DNA from: Plazaster borealis
Lineage: Eukaryota; Echinodermata; Asteroidea; Forcipulatida; Labidiasteridae
Assembly: GCA_021014325.1 (NCBI GenBank)
Contig: CM037472.1
Span: 32,016,234 to 32,080,233, forward strand
Direction of reading: 5' to 3'
Length of the DNA: 64,000 nt
Shown piece after piece: positions 43,730 to 54,300 of the stretch. The position numbers and the translations under genes were made by a program. The notes beneath the pieces were generated by a model. The model was not told the DNA's origin and did not search any database. It saw nothing but the letters and a program-made list of their open reading frames with translations. Position 1 is the stretch's first letter. Every line of letters begins with the position of its first letter.

Positions 43730-43918
43730 TTATTCCTTACGTATCCAGATGGAAGCATGAGCTACAGTCCACTGATTCTTACGAACCGTCTCACGAATGA
43801 AAAACGGCATGTTTTTATCCAGTATAAGATCAAAGTCAGGACCGAGAACCCTCTTCAGTGTGTCAAAGGTCGTCACTGGTTGCCCGTTTTTGTCAGTGAA
43901 ACCACCAAGCCAATTACT
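43730..43918 (-). CDS. Methyltransferase exon 4, stop codon
   Basis: SNWLGGFTDKNGQPVTTFD, then VLGPDFDLI, then WIRKE and TAA at 43732-43730. Acceptor with a long T tract. A minus-strand AATAAA lies just after the stop at 43715-43710. Confidence 0.85.
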   Translation of the reverse strand, partial: SNWLGGFTDKNGQPVTTFDTLKRVLGPDFDLILDKNMPFFIRETVRKNQWTVAHASIWIRKE

Positions 43919-46900
43919 CTGAAAAAAAATGAAAAGAAACAAACAAAAATTGCTGTCAAAATGTTGATTTCCTCTTTACCATATTCAAAATTATTACAAC
44001 ATTCAAAAATAAAATCGAATCTGACTGACTGAACTTGACATGGTTACTTTGTCTTGGAGAGGTTCATGAAATTGCCACTCATGAGAAACCATGGGATGGA
44101 CGTTGAGTATCCAAGGTGGCTACTTGGGCCACGAGTACTTGGGCCATGGAGCACAAGTTCAGGTATCCGAGTATTCTAACATCCGAGTACCAAGTCCAAC
44201 AGCCGAGTACTAAGTACTTGGATCTCCGAGTACGAGTACTTGATAAAGATAAATACTGCAAAATGAGGTATCAACACATTTATTGTTTTATTGACCAATT
44301 TCTAGATGACAATGTGTGCTTTTTATAATAACTATTCTCAATAACATTAACTTCACACCAATTTAACAACATTGGGTTGGCCACTGACAGGCATTAATAA
44401 ATTATTGATATTTACAATGTGTAACAATTACTTATTTATCAATGTATTCAGTTAAAGTGAATGTAGCTCATCCGAGTGTGTTACCATTACAATAATTATT
44501 TCTTTAGTAACGTTACCCCCCTCTGTTGCCCTAAGCCTGTAATTGATTAAATTTATTGTGTAGTAAAAACTCTTAAGAAGTACCATAAAACAGTACTGCG
44601 TACACACAAGTACAGCACTGACTGTTTTTACAACACTGACAAAAAGTACTTTACGTGATTTATACTAATATTGGTTTATTATTGAGAACTAAATTTCTAA
44701 TTTTCTAAATTTCTAATTCACCCACTTCAACCTTAACGAAACACAATTTATTATTTAAACATGAATACATCAAAGTCAACTTCAAAATTGTTTTCCCCCA
44801 GTGCATTATTCTTCTATTCATTGGATAGCAATGGCATCAATTTACATTAATTCAACATACTTTAGCATTTTCAGTCGAATATCGAATACATGATTTGGAG
44901 TGCAGGTAATTTTTTAGTCGAGTATCGAGTATGGACTTTGAGTACGAGTACCATCAAAACGGTACTCGAGTAGTACTTGAGTACAAGCACCAAGTTCACT
45001 TACCGCAACACTGTCAAAAGTAATTCTCAGAAATATTGGTACTACTTAAAGATTTATTCAACAAAGGCATGGTAGAATTAGAACATTCAATTTCTTTTCT
45101 GCAAATCTTCAACAGAAAACTGTCTCTTAGTTCGAGTAAGTTCACACAAGGTTAGTTGCAGCTTAGTGGCGTGTCGTGGCCGAGTGGATAAGAACATCAG
45201 ACTAAAGCTCTGGTGTTTCTGATCATCAGAGTGTGGGTTAGAGTCCCGGTCGTGACACCTTTATTGCTGCATCCTTCGGATGGGACATAAAGCCATAGGT
45301 CCCATGTGTTGTGTAATGCACGTAAATGAACCCAGTGCACTTATCGTGAAGAGAAGGGGTTCGCCCCGGTGTTCCTGGTTTGATTGGCTGCATATTGCGC
45401 CACAGCGTTTGTAAACCATTACATGGTGCTATGTAAAGGAAAAAGGTATCGTACTTCAAAGCATAGCTTCGCATACCTTGCAGGAAAAATACTGAGCACT
45501 TTGAGAACTACGTATTATTATAATTACTTACTTTAGGAGTGAATTCATCAAGCCATGTACAGGGAGTGGTAAGCATAAGTATACCACCTGGTGCAATAAG
45601 GCTTGGGAGTCGATTTAAGAAGTCATACGGATTCGGTAATCGGCATGTGAGATTTGCGCCTACAACACAGCCAAACTGACCCAAGTCCAAGGGTAGATTG
45701 CACGCATCTCCTTGCTGAAATTGAAGTCTGGAACGATCCTGTGTGAGGAAATAGCTATACTTTAAAACATTTTCTAAATGCGTATGCGCACGACACCCAC
45801 TTTGTCATACATGATAACCGTATTTAGAATTTGCAGTTTAAACAAGTTGGCGTGATACCAAATTGGTTTTGAACGAGGAATATTCCGAGTACATTTATCA
45901 CTGTCTTGCAGATTTTTAAAAAAAATATTTACACAACTAACCTGTAAAAATGTCAAGAATTTATGCAGTCAAGTTAAATTTTAAAAAATAATATAATAAA
46001 AATGTATGTTCTTTCAGAGATTTTTAGCACATTTTCAAATGCTACATGTAATTCATATCTGGGGAAATGGAATTATGATTCTGGAAAAGAGCTTTTAAAG
46101 GAAAGTTTCCTAATTGCAGAATTTTTGACGAAAATATTTCTCAGGAAAATTTGTGCTACTCCAGGGTTAAAAATGTTCATGTTTTTATCAATGAGCTCAC
46201 CAAAACATGGTTTGCGGGTATTTTTCTTAAAGAAAAGGTATTAAGGGAAATTATTCAAATACATACTATTGCGGGATCAACTGTAGCTTTGAGGTTTGTC
46301 ATCAAATCTCCCTCATCTTTGACTTCATAATCCATAGACCCCTGTTCTTTCATTGCACAGCAAGTATCTATAAAGGCTTGGCTGAAGTCGATACCTACGA
46401 CCTGCTCAAAATCACGAGCCAGCTCAAATGCAGTCCGTCCCACCGCGCAGCCTATATCAAGTGCTCTGCTTGGTACCTTGGACTGATGAGATAGAAACAG
46501 TTAAAATTCAGTTATAATTAAACCGTACAGAGTTTCACCGTCAGAAGTGGTATCATCTCGAGACATGTCAGTTTGCATTGGACCTTTTTGGGGTAAACTA
46601 ACTTAGCAAATGCGTCCAGTGCGAACAGCCGAGAAAAATTTCACCCAGGTTTACAACTTAACCGAAAAAGTCAAATGGGTAGTTTAACCGACCACCTTCT
46701 GCCCAGGTAAACTAAAGCTGGTCAAACCATGGAGGTAGCAAACTAACTTAGCCAAAAAGTCCAGTGTGGACGCGCTGTCCCGGTTGGAAACAAAAAAAGA
46801 CAAAATCAAAGGTGGGAAGAGGGAGAAAAGTAATTATATTTAAGTTTAATATTGTGTCCTTTATTAAACAAGCCCAAAATCCACCAGTACACATTGTACT

Positions 46901-48092
46901 ACAATTAATGTATGCATGCTAATTATTATTAATATTTATTTGGCATATCAAAAAATATTAATATTCTCGGAGAGGCTTCGAGAAAAGTAACGTCACCCAT
47001 TTAACCAGTTCCGGATCGGTTGATTCTATTCCGGATCAGTAACGCGCCCTCCCCTGCAAGCCCATACTCGAGCCTCCCATTCATAAAACTGTTTCACGAG
47101 CACAAACTTCAGAAGTGCGCCACCAATTGACGTAGCGAGATGTTGAGTGATCCGGAACTGGTCAAGGGTACAATGCCCCCAAAAACCTGATTTCGGTAAT
47201 TTTATTTCCTCACAAAAACAAGACAACTGCTCAGTACTTTCGTGAAATATTTTTTACTTATTCTTAGCATTTTACATAAATGTTACTTGCCCTGGCGTTC
47301 CAATTTGAAAGGTGAGAAGTTTTATATAGCTTTTTCAAGCAAGATTTTAAAAAAAATTATTTTCGTTATCGCAGACAAACTTTAGAAAAAACGTCATAAT
47401 ATAGTTGTTGACATACTTCGTATCAACAGAAATTGGTCATGTGAGCAGTAATTTAATAATGTGGTTAGTGCAAAGTTGAAGTGATCCGGAACTGGTCAAT
47501 GATCCGGAACTGGTCAAACGACTGTAATCTAAAAAATTAACAAACAATGTCTTTAAAAATAAAATGACAAGAATACGAAAGACATCATTAAAAATATATG
47601 TACATGAAAAATACACTAAATACAGAATCCTAAAATAGTTTTAATATTAATTAACTAGGCCTAGGGCCTAATTAATATTAAATAGTAAATACATTTTTAC
47701 TTTTTTTTTCTCGATTTTCCAAAGCAAAGGGCAAACAAATCGGAAATCATCAGAGGAAGAATATCATGTCTGCTAATATTTAAAACAAATATTAATACAC
47801 AAACCTTGTTCACTCTGTTCCTGTACACCTCCAAACATTCATCAGCAACTCTCCGTGGGAAATCGAGCGCTTCTGTAGGTCCGTAGTCATACCGTAAAAC
47901 CTCACCAGGGGCCCCGAAGTGGAACACCAGGTATTCATTCACGAGCTTGGCCGTCTCGTACACGTTGTCCTTGGCACGACGGTCGCGGTCGATGGTCAGC
48001 AATTTGTAAGTAGAATAAACTGCAACTCCCGATGTTGCTAATAGCGCCGCTCCAACAATGGTGGGAAGGTGTTCCTTTGCCTGGGATAACAT
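43730..48092 (-). CDS. OvoA C-terminal-like, membrane-anchored 4-mercaptohistidine N-methyltransferase family protein
   Basis: Four exons: 48092-47805, 46482-46267, 45738-45532, 43918-43730; all junctions phase 0 with GT/AG ends; 299 residues. Residues 11-29 form a hydrophobic segment (IVGAALLATSGVAVYSTYK), a probable membrane anchor. Then YETAKLVNEYLVFHFGAPGE and YDYGPTEALDFPRR, the signature N-terminal part of the methyltransferase domain that sits at the C-terminus of the ovothiol enzyme OvoA. Next come SAM motif I ALDIGCAVGR (residues 103-112), VGIDFSQAFI, and the late block WLGGFTDKNGQPV to VAHASIWIRK. Family knowledge: OvoA's C-terminal domain N-methylates 4-mercaptohistidine to ovothiol A. 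Here the domain stands alone with no sulfoxide-synthase part, so the substrate is inferred. An alternative is another small-molecule class I methyltransferase. The family match is from memory of motifs. Confidence 0.75.
44095..45010. repeat. GAGTAC-rich repeat blocks in methyltransferase intron 3
   Basis: 44095-44265 and 44915-45010 are dense in (C)GAGTAC and ACTTGG motifs in partly inverted order and bracket about 650 bp of AT-rich sequence, perhaps one old element. Confidence 0.5.
45165..45523 (+). mobile_element. SINE family 1, tail type a, ending at a splice donor
   Basis: Head GTGGCGTGTCGTGGCCGAGT at the left, B box GGGTTAGAGTCCC, tail TACGTATTATTATAATTA, which ends within about 8-10 nt of the exon 3 donor (45531). 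Confidence 0.88.
45532..45738 (-). CDS. Methyltransferase exon 3 (residues 169-237)
   Basis: RLQFQQGDACNLPLDLGQFG, ANLTCRLPNPYDFL, LIAPGGILMLTTPCTWL: motifs II to IV of a class I methyltransferase, with GD.C.LP in the adenine-binding position. Donor GTAAGT. Confidence 0.87.
46267..46482 (-). CDS. Methyltransferase exon 2: SAM-binding motif I
   Basis: SKVPSRALDIGCAVGRTAFE to KATVDPAI. The glycine-rich loop DIGCAVGR and the acidic end of the second strand (GIDFS) are intact. Exactly 72 codons, donor GTATGT. Confidence 0.88.
46545..46780. repeat. Foldback repeat with AAACTAACTTAGC arms
   Basis: GTAAACTAACTTAGCAAATG CGTCCAGTG and GCAAACTAACTTAGCCAAAA AGTCCAGTGTGGAC are direct copies around an inverted GTAGTTTAACC / GGTAAACTAAAG core. 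Confidence 0.6.
46999..47520. repeat. Element with repeated GATCCGGAACTGGTCAA motif
   Basis: The motif occurs inverted at 47000 (ACCAGTTCCGGATC) and direct at about 47150, 47480 and 47500, the last two in tandem. Confidence 0.7.
47805..48092 (-). CDS. Methyltransferase exon 1 (residues 1-96)
   Basis: Start ATG at 48092, followed by a hydrophobic anchor and the LVNEYLVFHFGAPGE...ALDFPRR block. Donor GTTTGT after GTGAACAAG. Confidence 0.85.
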
Positions 48093-49135
48093 TTTTGTTC
48101 AAGTTTTACGGGTTTCTACACCAGTTAAAAATTGGTCTAGGGCCGGTTAGGAATGTTCCTTTTCAGTGGGATGATCGACGAACGGACGCAGTATACGGCA
48201 CGTGTGCGAGCCGTAGTTAGAACACAACCCGTAGTAGGAGTTACTTTGCAATGAACGACGATACTTACATGACAATGATGCAGTGAAGAAATAAAAAGTA
48301 TTATACCGCATGTGTTATATTTTGAACGTATGAGGGCGCCAATATCTTTTGGAAGGTGGTGAGGAGGGGGGGTGTGGCACATTGAGAGGGTGCATCGTTT
48401 TGAAGAAAGAGAGCAAACCAAGCCAAGTCATATGCCACAGAGACACTTTTTGTTCATATTTTGTACATGTTTTGTTACATATATTTTCACCTCCCCTGTC
48501 CACAAAAAGGGGCGTGGCTTGCAGAAGGGGGTGGTACTGCCCCAAGCGCTCAACATCTTTTATCCAAAATTGATCCCCCTATATAATATAATTTTAGCTT
48601 ATTTTAAAACTTTCGTCTCTGAACTACTTTCTTTATTTGTAAATAACTTATTCTCAATCTCTCACAGCAGAGGAGTGGAAACAAAATCATACAAACAAAC
48701 AAACACTCCAACACCCCCAACAAACAAACAAACAAAATATTTATGTCAGAAACAAATCAACATTATTTATTGCACAATAAATATATATAGTTCTCTTCAT
48801 GTTCAAATATAAATAACAAAAAAACATTAATAAATTATTCTTCTGCATAAAAAGAATAATGGCCATGAATGGAATCATACATTACCCAAAAGCCAAGTGT
48901 TAAAAGTCATTTTCTCTTATGTAAAGTTTTATTCTTTAACGTCAAAACTGACCAACTATTTAAATACATATTTCTCAATTACTTATAATTAATAATTGCA
49001 AAGAATTAAAATAGTTTGTATAAACTCAATTACGCTAGAATTGCTACTTTAATCAAACTTAGCAATCACAACAGTGATGTGGTGTTCACTGGCAAAACCC
49101 TTCAATCTGCATTGCCCAGTATATGCAGTTACGTG

Positions 49136-49460
49136 AAATAAGTCATTTGCGAGTTAGATTTGAATAATGTCTGGTACAATTTGCTTCTTCACAACTTACT
49201 GCTTCATTTCCGGGCAAGCTTTTGCGTAGTTACATAAGAGATGGCAAACACCCATACACAATTCTGAATGAATGTGTAATTGGCACCAACAACGGTACCA
49301 GGGTTTGCTCATCTGGAGGTTACTATACAAAAGCTTACCCCAAACCATTTGACATAGCAACTGTCTCTTGGGTCTGAGGAATTCAAATGTAAACTATCAC
49401 TTAAGACTAAGCAAGTCATTGTACGAAACATTATACAAATCTACTCGCAAATGGCTTAAA
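49136..49460. mobile_element. 325-bp inverted-repeat DNA element
   Basis: Arms: AAATAAGTCATTTGCGAGTT through TTTGAATAATGTCTGGTACA at the left; ATGTAAAC..CTAAGCAAGTCATTGTAC and CTCGCAAATGGCTTAAATT at the right. Related to 10838-10975. Confidence 0.78.
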
Positions 49461-50169
49461 TTGGCCCAAGGTAAACTAGACATATACACACAGGCGCACA
49501 TGTGCCATTGGCTTATTGTCTTGTTTGTAAAGTATTGTTCTTTTTGCATTTTTGTATTGTTCTTTTTGATATGCCAAATAAATAATAATAATAGCACAAT
49601 ATCATAGATATATATGTTAGAACTAGAGGGCATACAAAACCATGTGATACGGCCAGAAAAGAAGCAATTTTGGCCACTGAGAAAATGTCGCTGACCTATC
49701 GTATAACACAGGTCAAGCAACAGTTCATACAACCACCATTTTGTAAGTGGACATCTGTATGTAATTTACCCATAGGGATCCATGCCCATGGTGGGACAGC
49801 GCAGTTACGTGTGTGTAATAACGAGTGCTCCATCTAGTTCTATTATAACTCTATATGCACACTGTCTTGGAGTGTAGACCAACCCATTGTGAATGTTCTC
49901 TTAGTGTTTTCCACTATTACAGGGATGCAAATCCGCCCAGAGTTAATTTTTGTACACATCAAAGGCAAGCGACCATTGACGTTGATGAATACAAAATGCT
50001 GGCATGATACGAGTTAAAGCCTGTGCACTACGCATACGTACTCGTAACTGAGTCCCGGTTATGGCAGAAAGCACAGGTACATGAAAATGAAAATGACCTG
50101 AAATGGATTGGTTTGTACTGATTGCATAATGTGCATGGTTGTCTTGATCAACTGGATACTGCTCCGAGA

Positions 50170-50545
50170 CGCTTTAATCTGGGCTTGCATTCAATAACCT
50201 GTTTGAAAATAGAACAACACATAGCAATGTGTTAATAATAATAACAATAATAACCAAACTTATAATGCACACATATCCACCCTTAGAGTGCTCTAGGCAC
50301 CTTCGAGAATACAATACAAAAAACCTATACAAAAACTGACAAATATATACAAGGAAAATGACAATGAAAAATGCAATTACAATATAAAGTGACAAATGGC
50401 TAGAGACATCAAATGCGTTTTGAGTTGAGATTCAAAGGATAAGGAACTAGATGTTTGTGCGTGCAGCGGAAACAAATTCCACAAACGAGGAGCAGCTATA
50501 GCAATTACCCTGTCCCCAAACTTCTTTTAAAATGAGGCTCAAAAG
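50170..50545 (-). mobile_element. CR1-like LINE 3' fragment
   Basis: Minus-strand translation GDRVIAIAAPRLWNLFPLHA then SFESQLKTHLM is the C-terminal signature of CR1/L2 reverse transcriptase. Followed by a TTATTATTGTTATTATT tail. Confidence 0.82.
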
Positions 50546-50970
50546 GTGTACAATTGTAACATACCGGTAATGTTAGAAGTCATCAAAGCACATCTTTTTC
50601 ATACAATTATTGTCAATTTGATATAGATGACCCAGTAAGAGTTATTTTTCTTTAACTTGAAGAGCGAGTTTATGTAAGGTAAACAATTTTTGTTGAAACC
50701 TTTGGTTAATCATGATTTTTAAGGTATAGCTTTCCGAATTAATATGAAAGCAAATTGTGCGTTGTAAACTTATTAAATGACACAAACAAATCAATTAGCT
50801 TTCATATCATGTAGTGAAGCAAATACCTTCACAAAAATATACTTTTATAGCTATTTTGATGCACCGTCTACAGTTCGATTTCAGCAAATGTCTGGTTTTC
50901 CCGAGCGTACACTATTTTAGATGCCATAAGGAATGATGCGGTTACACAGGCGGTATAGCAAGTCGGCGTT

Positions 50971-50976
50971 TTTATT
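50971..50976 (-). terminator. Candidate MLH3 poly(A) signal AATAAA
   Basis: Minus-strand AATAAA 31 nt after the MLH3 stop codon, supporting 51007 as the true end of the coding region. Confidence 0.5.
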
Positions 50977-51006
50977 ATATTTTAATGGGAGGGTCAAGAA
51001 GTTTAC

Positions 51007-51302
51007 TTAGATAAATGCTGACACTCTGCATAGGCAATTTGAATGGTCAGATTGGAGTGTTTCTTCCAATACAGCAGAGGCCATTAGTAAATACGTGAGG
51101 TTTTCAAGGAGTACAATTTGAAAAAAAGAACTTTCATGACAAACCTTATCCTGTAGTTTAGAAGCCAGTAGGTTCATATCGAGCAAGGGAACCAGTGAGG
51201 GTCTCCCATGGGCACATTGGAATGGCAGATCGCAGTTTGAGAGTTGACCAATTAGAGATAAGCATTCATGATAACTCAAGTCATCACCAAACTTGATGGC
51301 AC
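51007..51302 (-). CDS. MLH3: MLH3 last exon
   Basis: [20 protein letters not shown] and [18 protein letters not shown] contain the CAHGRP metal-site motif. After LLASKLQDK the frame continues for about 45 unfamiliar residues to a TAA at 51009-51007. A GT at the end of LQDK could be a donor to an unseen exon. Confidence 0.88.
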
Positions 51303-54300
51303 CTTTAAAATGAAGCAAAACAATGGTATTAGGCCATGTCAGAGAATGTTAGCCATGTTAGTAGCCCACAGTGCAAGTTGAAAAGTGGTGCTTTATTAGC
51401 CCATACCAGTTTTTACTAGACAATGTACGCCGGGCTAGTGTTAAGGGTGAGCCCTACACATTTATCATTTAACAAACATTATTATCTACCAAGAATTGCT
51501 GCAGGGTTTAATGCCAGGTAGATCAAACATTTGCCTCAAGAAAATGTGGCAATGTGAAAACATTTCAACATTTTTTGTTCATTCATCATTGTTTGGTTTG
51601 GTCGTGTTTCTGCCAGTGATCTCCAGAAGTTGAATTCTGTTGTTCGATCAGCAGAGAGGAAAACTGGTACTTGCCTGTCATCATTGGAATTAATTTATTA
51701 TGACAGACTGTGTAAACGTACTATAATAATAAATAATAATACGCAGTTCTTATATAGCGCTTTATACTCCCGAAGGGTGTCTCAAAGCGTTCAGTATTTT
51801 TCCTACAAGGTAAGTGGAGTTACGTGTTGAAGTATGAGACCTATTCCTTTACATAGCACCATATAATGGTTTACAAGGTGCTACTGGATCAATAATGCAG
51901 GACGAGTTTTACCCAGCAGCAGATAATTTCCGATTCCTTCCATCCGACCGACGTCTTAAGCATTTTTATGGTAGTAATCGGTTTACTGATAGTTTTTATC
52001 CTCGTGCAGTTCATGTTGTTAATGGGAACTAGTTTGTGTTTATGTCAGTTTATTTCTGTTATTGTAAGTATTCTCTAAGATCTTTGTTCAGGGTTAATTA
52101 TTCTTTAGCGAGCTCGAGGTGCACAACTATTTCCAATGTTATGGTTTTTAACTTTTTAAACATTGGCTGAATAAATTATTATCTATCAGTTATCTATCTA
52201 TTTATCTATGTCTCAAATTACAGAGTTATGCATGGTTTTGTCGGCTGCAGAAGCAACATCAGTGGATGCTTGAACAGCTACACCGCAACCAACGGATCTT
52301 GAGAAGTTTATTTTGACTCACCATGGCATGCCTGTGAGTTCAGAACTCTGGTAATAGTCTTTGGTAGGATGGCACTTGCTCCAGACGTCTGCTGTAACAG
52401 CTCAAGATGCTCCATGAGGAGTGTCTGTAAGATGAACAAACCATACACTTACTTTTTTTCTTTTTTTTCAATGCAACTTCGCCCCAAACAAGGCTAATAT
52501 CCACTCTTTTTAAAGGACTACAAGAAGAAAATATGCGAGATGGAAACAACTCAGGGAAGCTGAAGGTAGGAATTGATATTCCTCTTAAAACATTCTAGAT
52601 TGTAGGATGGAGGGAAACATGCACCAAGCAAGGAGTTCCAAAGAGATGCAGTACGTGGAATAAAGCTGTTGGAATGGCTCTCCTTTCTACATCTCAGTAA
52701 AGCATGAGTGTATGGGTGAGAAGAAGCAGAAAGTCTGGTTTCACGCTCAAACACCCTGATAGGAGGAACCAGGTTGGACACACTGGTGGTTCATTTACCA
52801 TCAAAATATCTGTAGAAAAGACAAACTATGCTACCCTTAACAGACCATGTTTACTGTACACCCACACATTTTGTGGGTTAACGTTAATTCTTATGAAGTT
52901 GTCTCCTCAAATCTTTTGAATTTTTTTTTACACATTAAAGCTGTACCTCCACCATTGATACTGCAACCGACTGTCGCCCTCTCTTGAGTTCCGCAGCTTC
53001 ACGCTCCATCAGACATGCAGGGAGTCTGGTGATCTCGATTCTGCCTTCCTCCATCTCGTTGTCGTCATCTTCATCGAGGATGCAATAGTTGATGCCCAGC
53101 CTCTGAAGCTTGTTGCCAAACACTCCTAGAAGCCTCAGCTGCTTACGGGAGCAGGTCATAGAGATGGGAGGGAAGACACTTGATGATTTCATCACTGGCT
53201 GTTGCTCTACTGTGGCATCATCGTCCTCTTCATCACTTGATGGATCTTCAAAAACATCTTGAAGTCCAAATGAAAGTTACAAAATCAGTAAATCACAAAG
53301 AGATAAGGTTCATATTTGGATCAGTTTTCATTGCGTTTAGTAATTGTGACCTTTTTTGTTGTTGTCACATTTTGTTCAGCAATTAAGCTCAATCATTTGG
53401 CTGACTCATCTTATGATAAATCTTGGTGCTATTGTAAAATTGAGCCAATGTACACCAATCCAAGGCGGGATAATAAGTGCTCTGTAGGCCCTGGGAACCA
53501 GTGTTCAATACCCAGGGCCAATTTCATAGCACTTTTAAGTGCTGGATATTTTTACAATGTATTACATGTATTGACGCTTGCTTTGTAAGTCTGTTAAAAT
53601 TGTAAAAATTATTGGTGTCTACCCGTTGAAATCAAGGACTTTATTAAAAGGGATCCGGATGTTTTGACAGAGCGAGGGCGTCCTCCCTTTATTTTCATGT
53701 AAAAAACAAAGGAAGAACAAACAGAAGTCCTCAATTTATGGGGGTCAACAAACTTGTGTGTGAGCGTGTCTATCCATTGAAACCGAGAATTTTAACAAAA
53801 GGGATCCGGGTGTTTGACAGAGCGAGGACGTCCTCGCTTCGTTTTCGTGTACAAACCCAATGGGGACGTCGCTAAAAAAAAACAAGTCCAAACAATGGGA
53901 GAACAAAGAGAAGTCCTCGATTTACGGGATTTGTAAACAGGTGTGTGAGTGGGGGGGGGGTCCACCCGTTGAAACAGAGGACTTTAACAAAATGGATCCG
54001 GGTGTTTTGACAGAGCGAGGACATCCTCGCTTCAAAGCCAATGAGAACATCGCTAAAAAAAATTAGTCCACACAAAGGGAGAACAAAGATTTATGGGGTA
54101 GACAAACAAACACAGAAGTGTTTACATGAGTACTTCAGGCACAGTGCCTATTGGATTACCCGGCACTGCACCCAACTTATCAGAGTTAACAGATTTGGGT
54201 GCTAAGCTGCCATGTACTGCTGGATTTTGGAGAGTTTAAGATGGATACCAGTAAAAATTATATACCCCGGGATTGAGTACAACTTACCTGCTGTAAGTTG

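Larger units (their letters stand above)
48093..51006. other. Intergenic region between MLH3 3' end and methyltransferase 5' end
   Basis: 48160-48245 is CpG-richer and may hold the methyltransferase promoter. CAAA repeats lie at 48690-48740, a DNA element at 49136-49460 and a LINE fragment at 50170-50545. No gene recognised. Confidence 0.45.

Noticed and set aside
48372..48812. Plus-strand frame of 146 codons
   Set aside because: Low-complexity CAAA and T-rich sequence; no motif, and it lies in the 5' flank of the methyltransferase gene.
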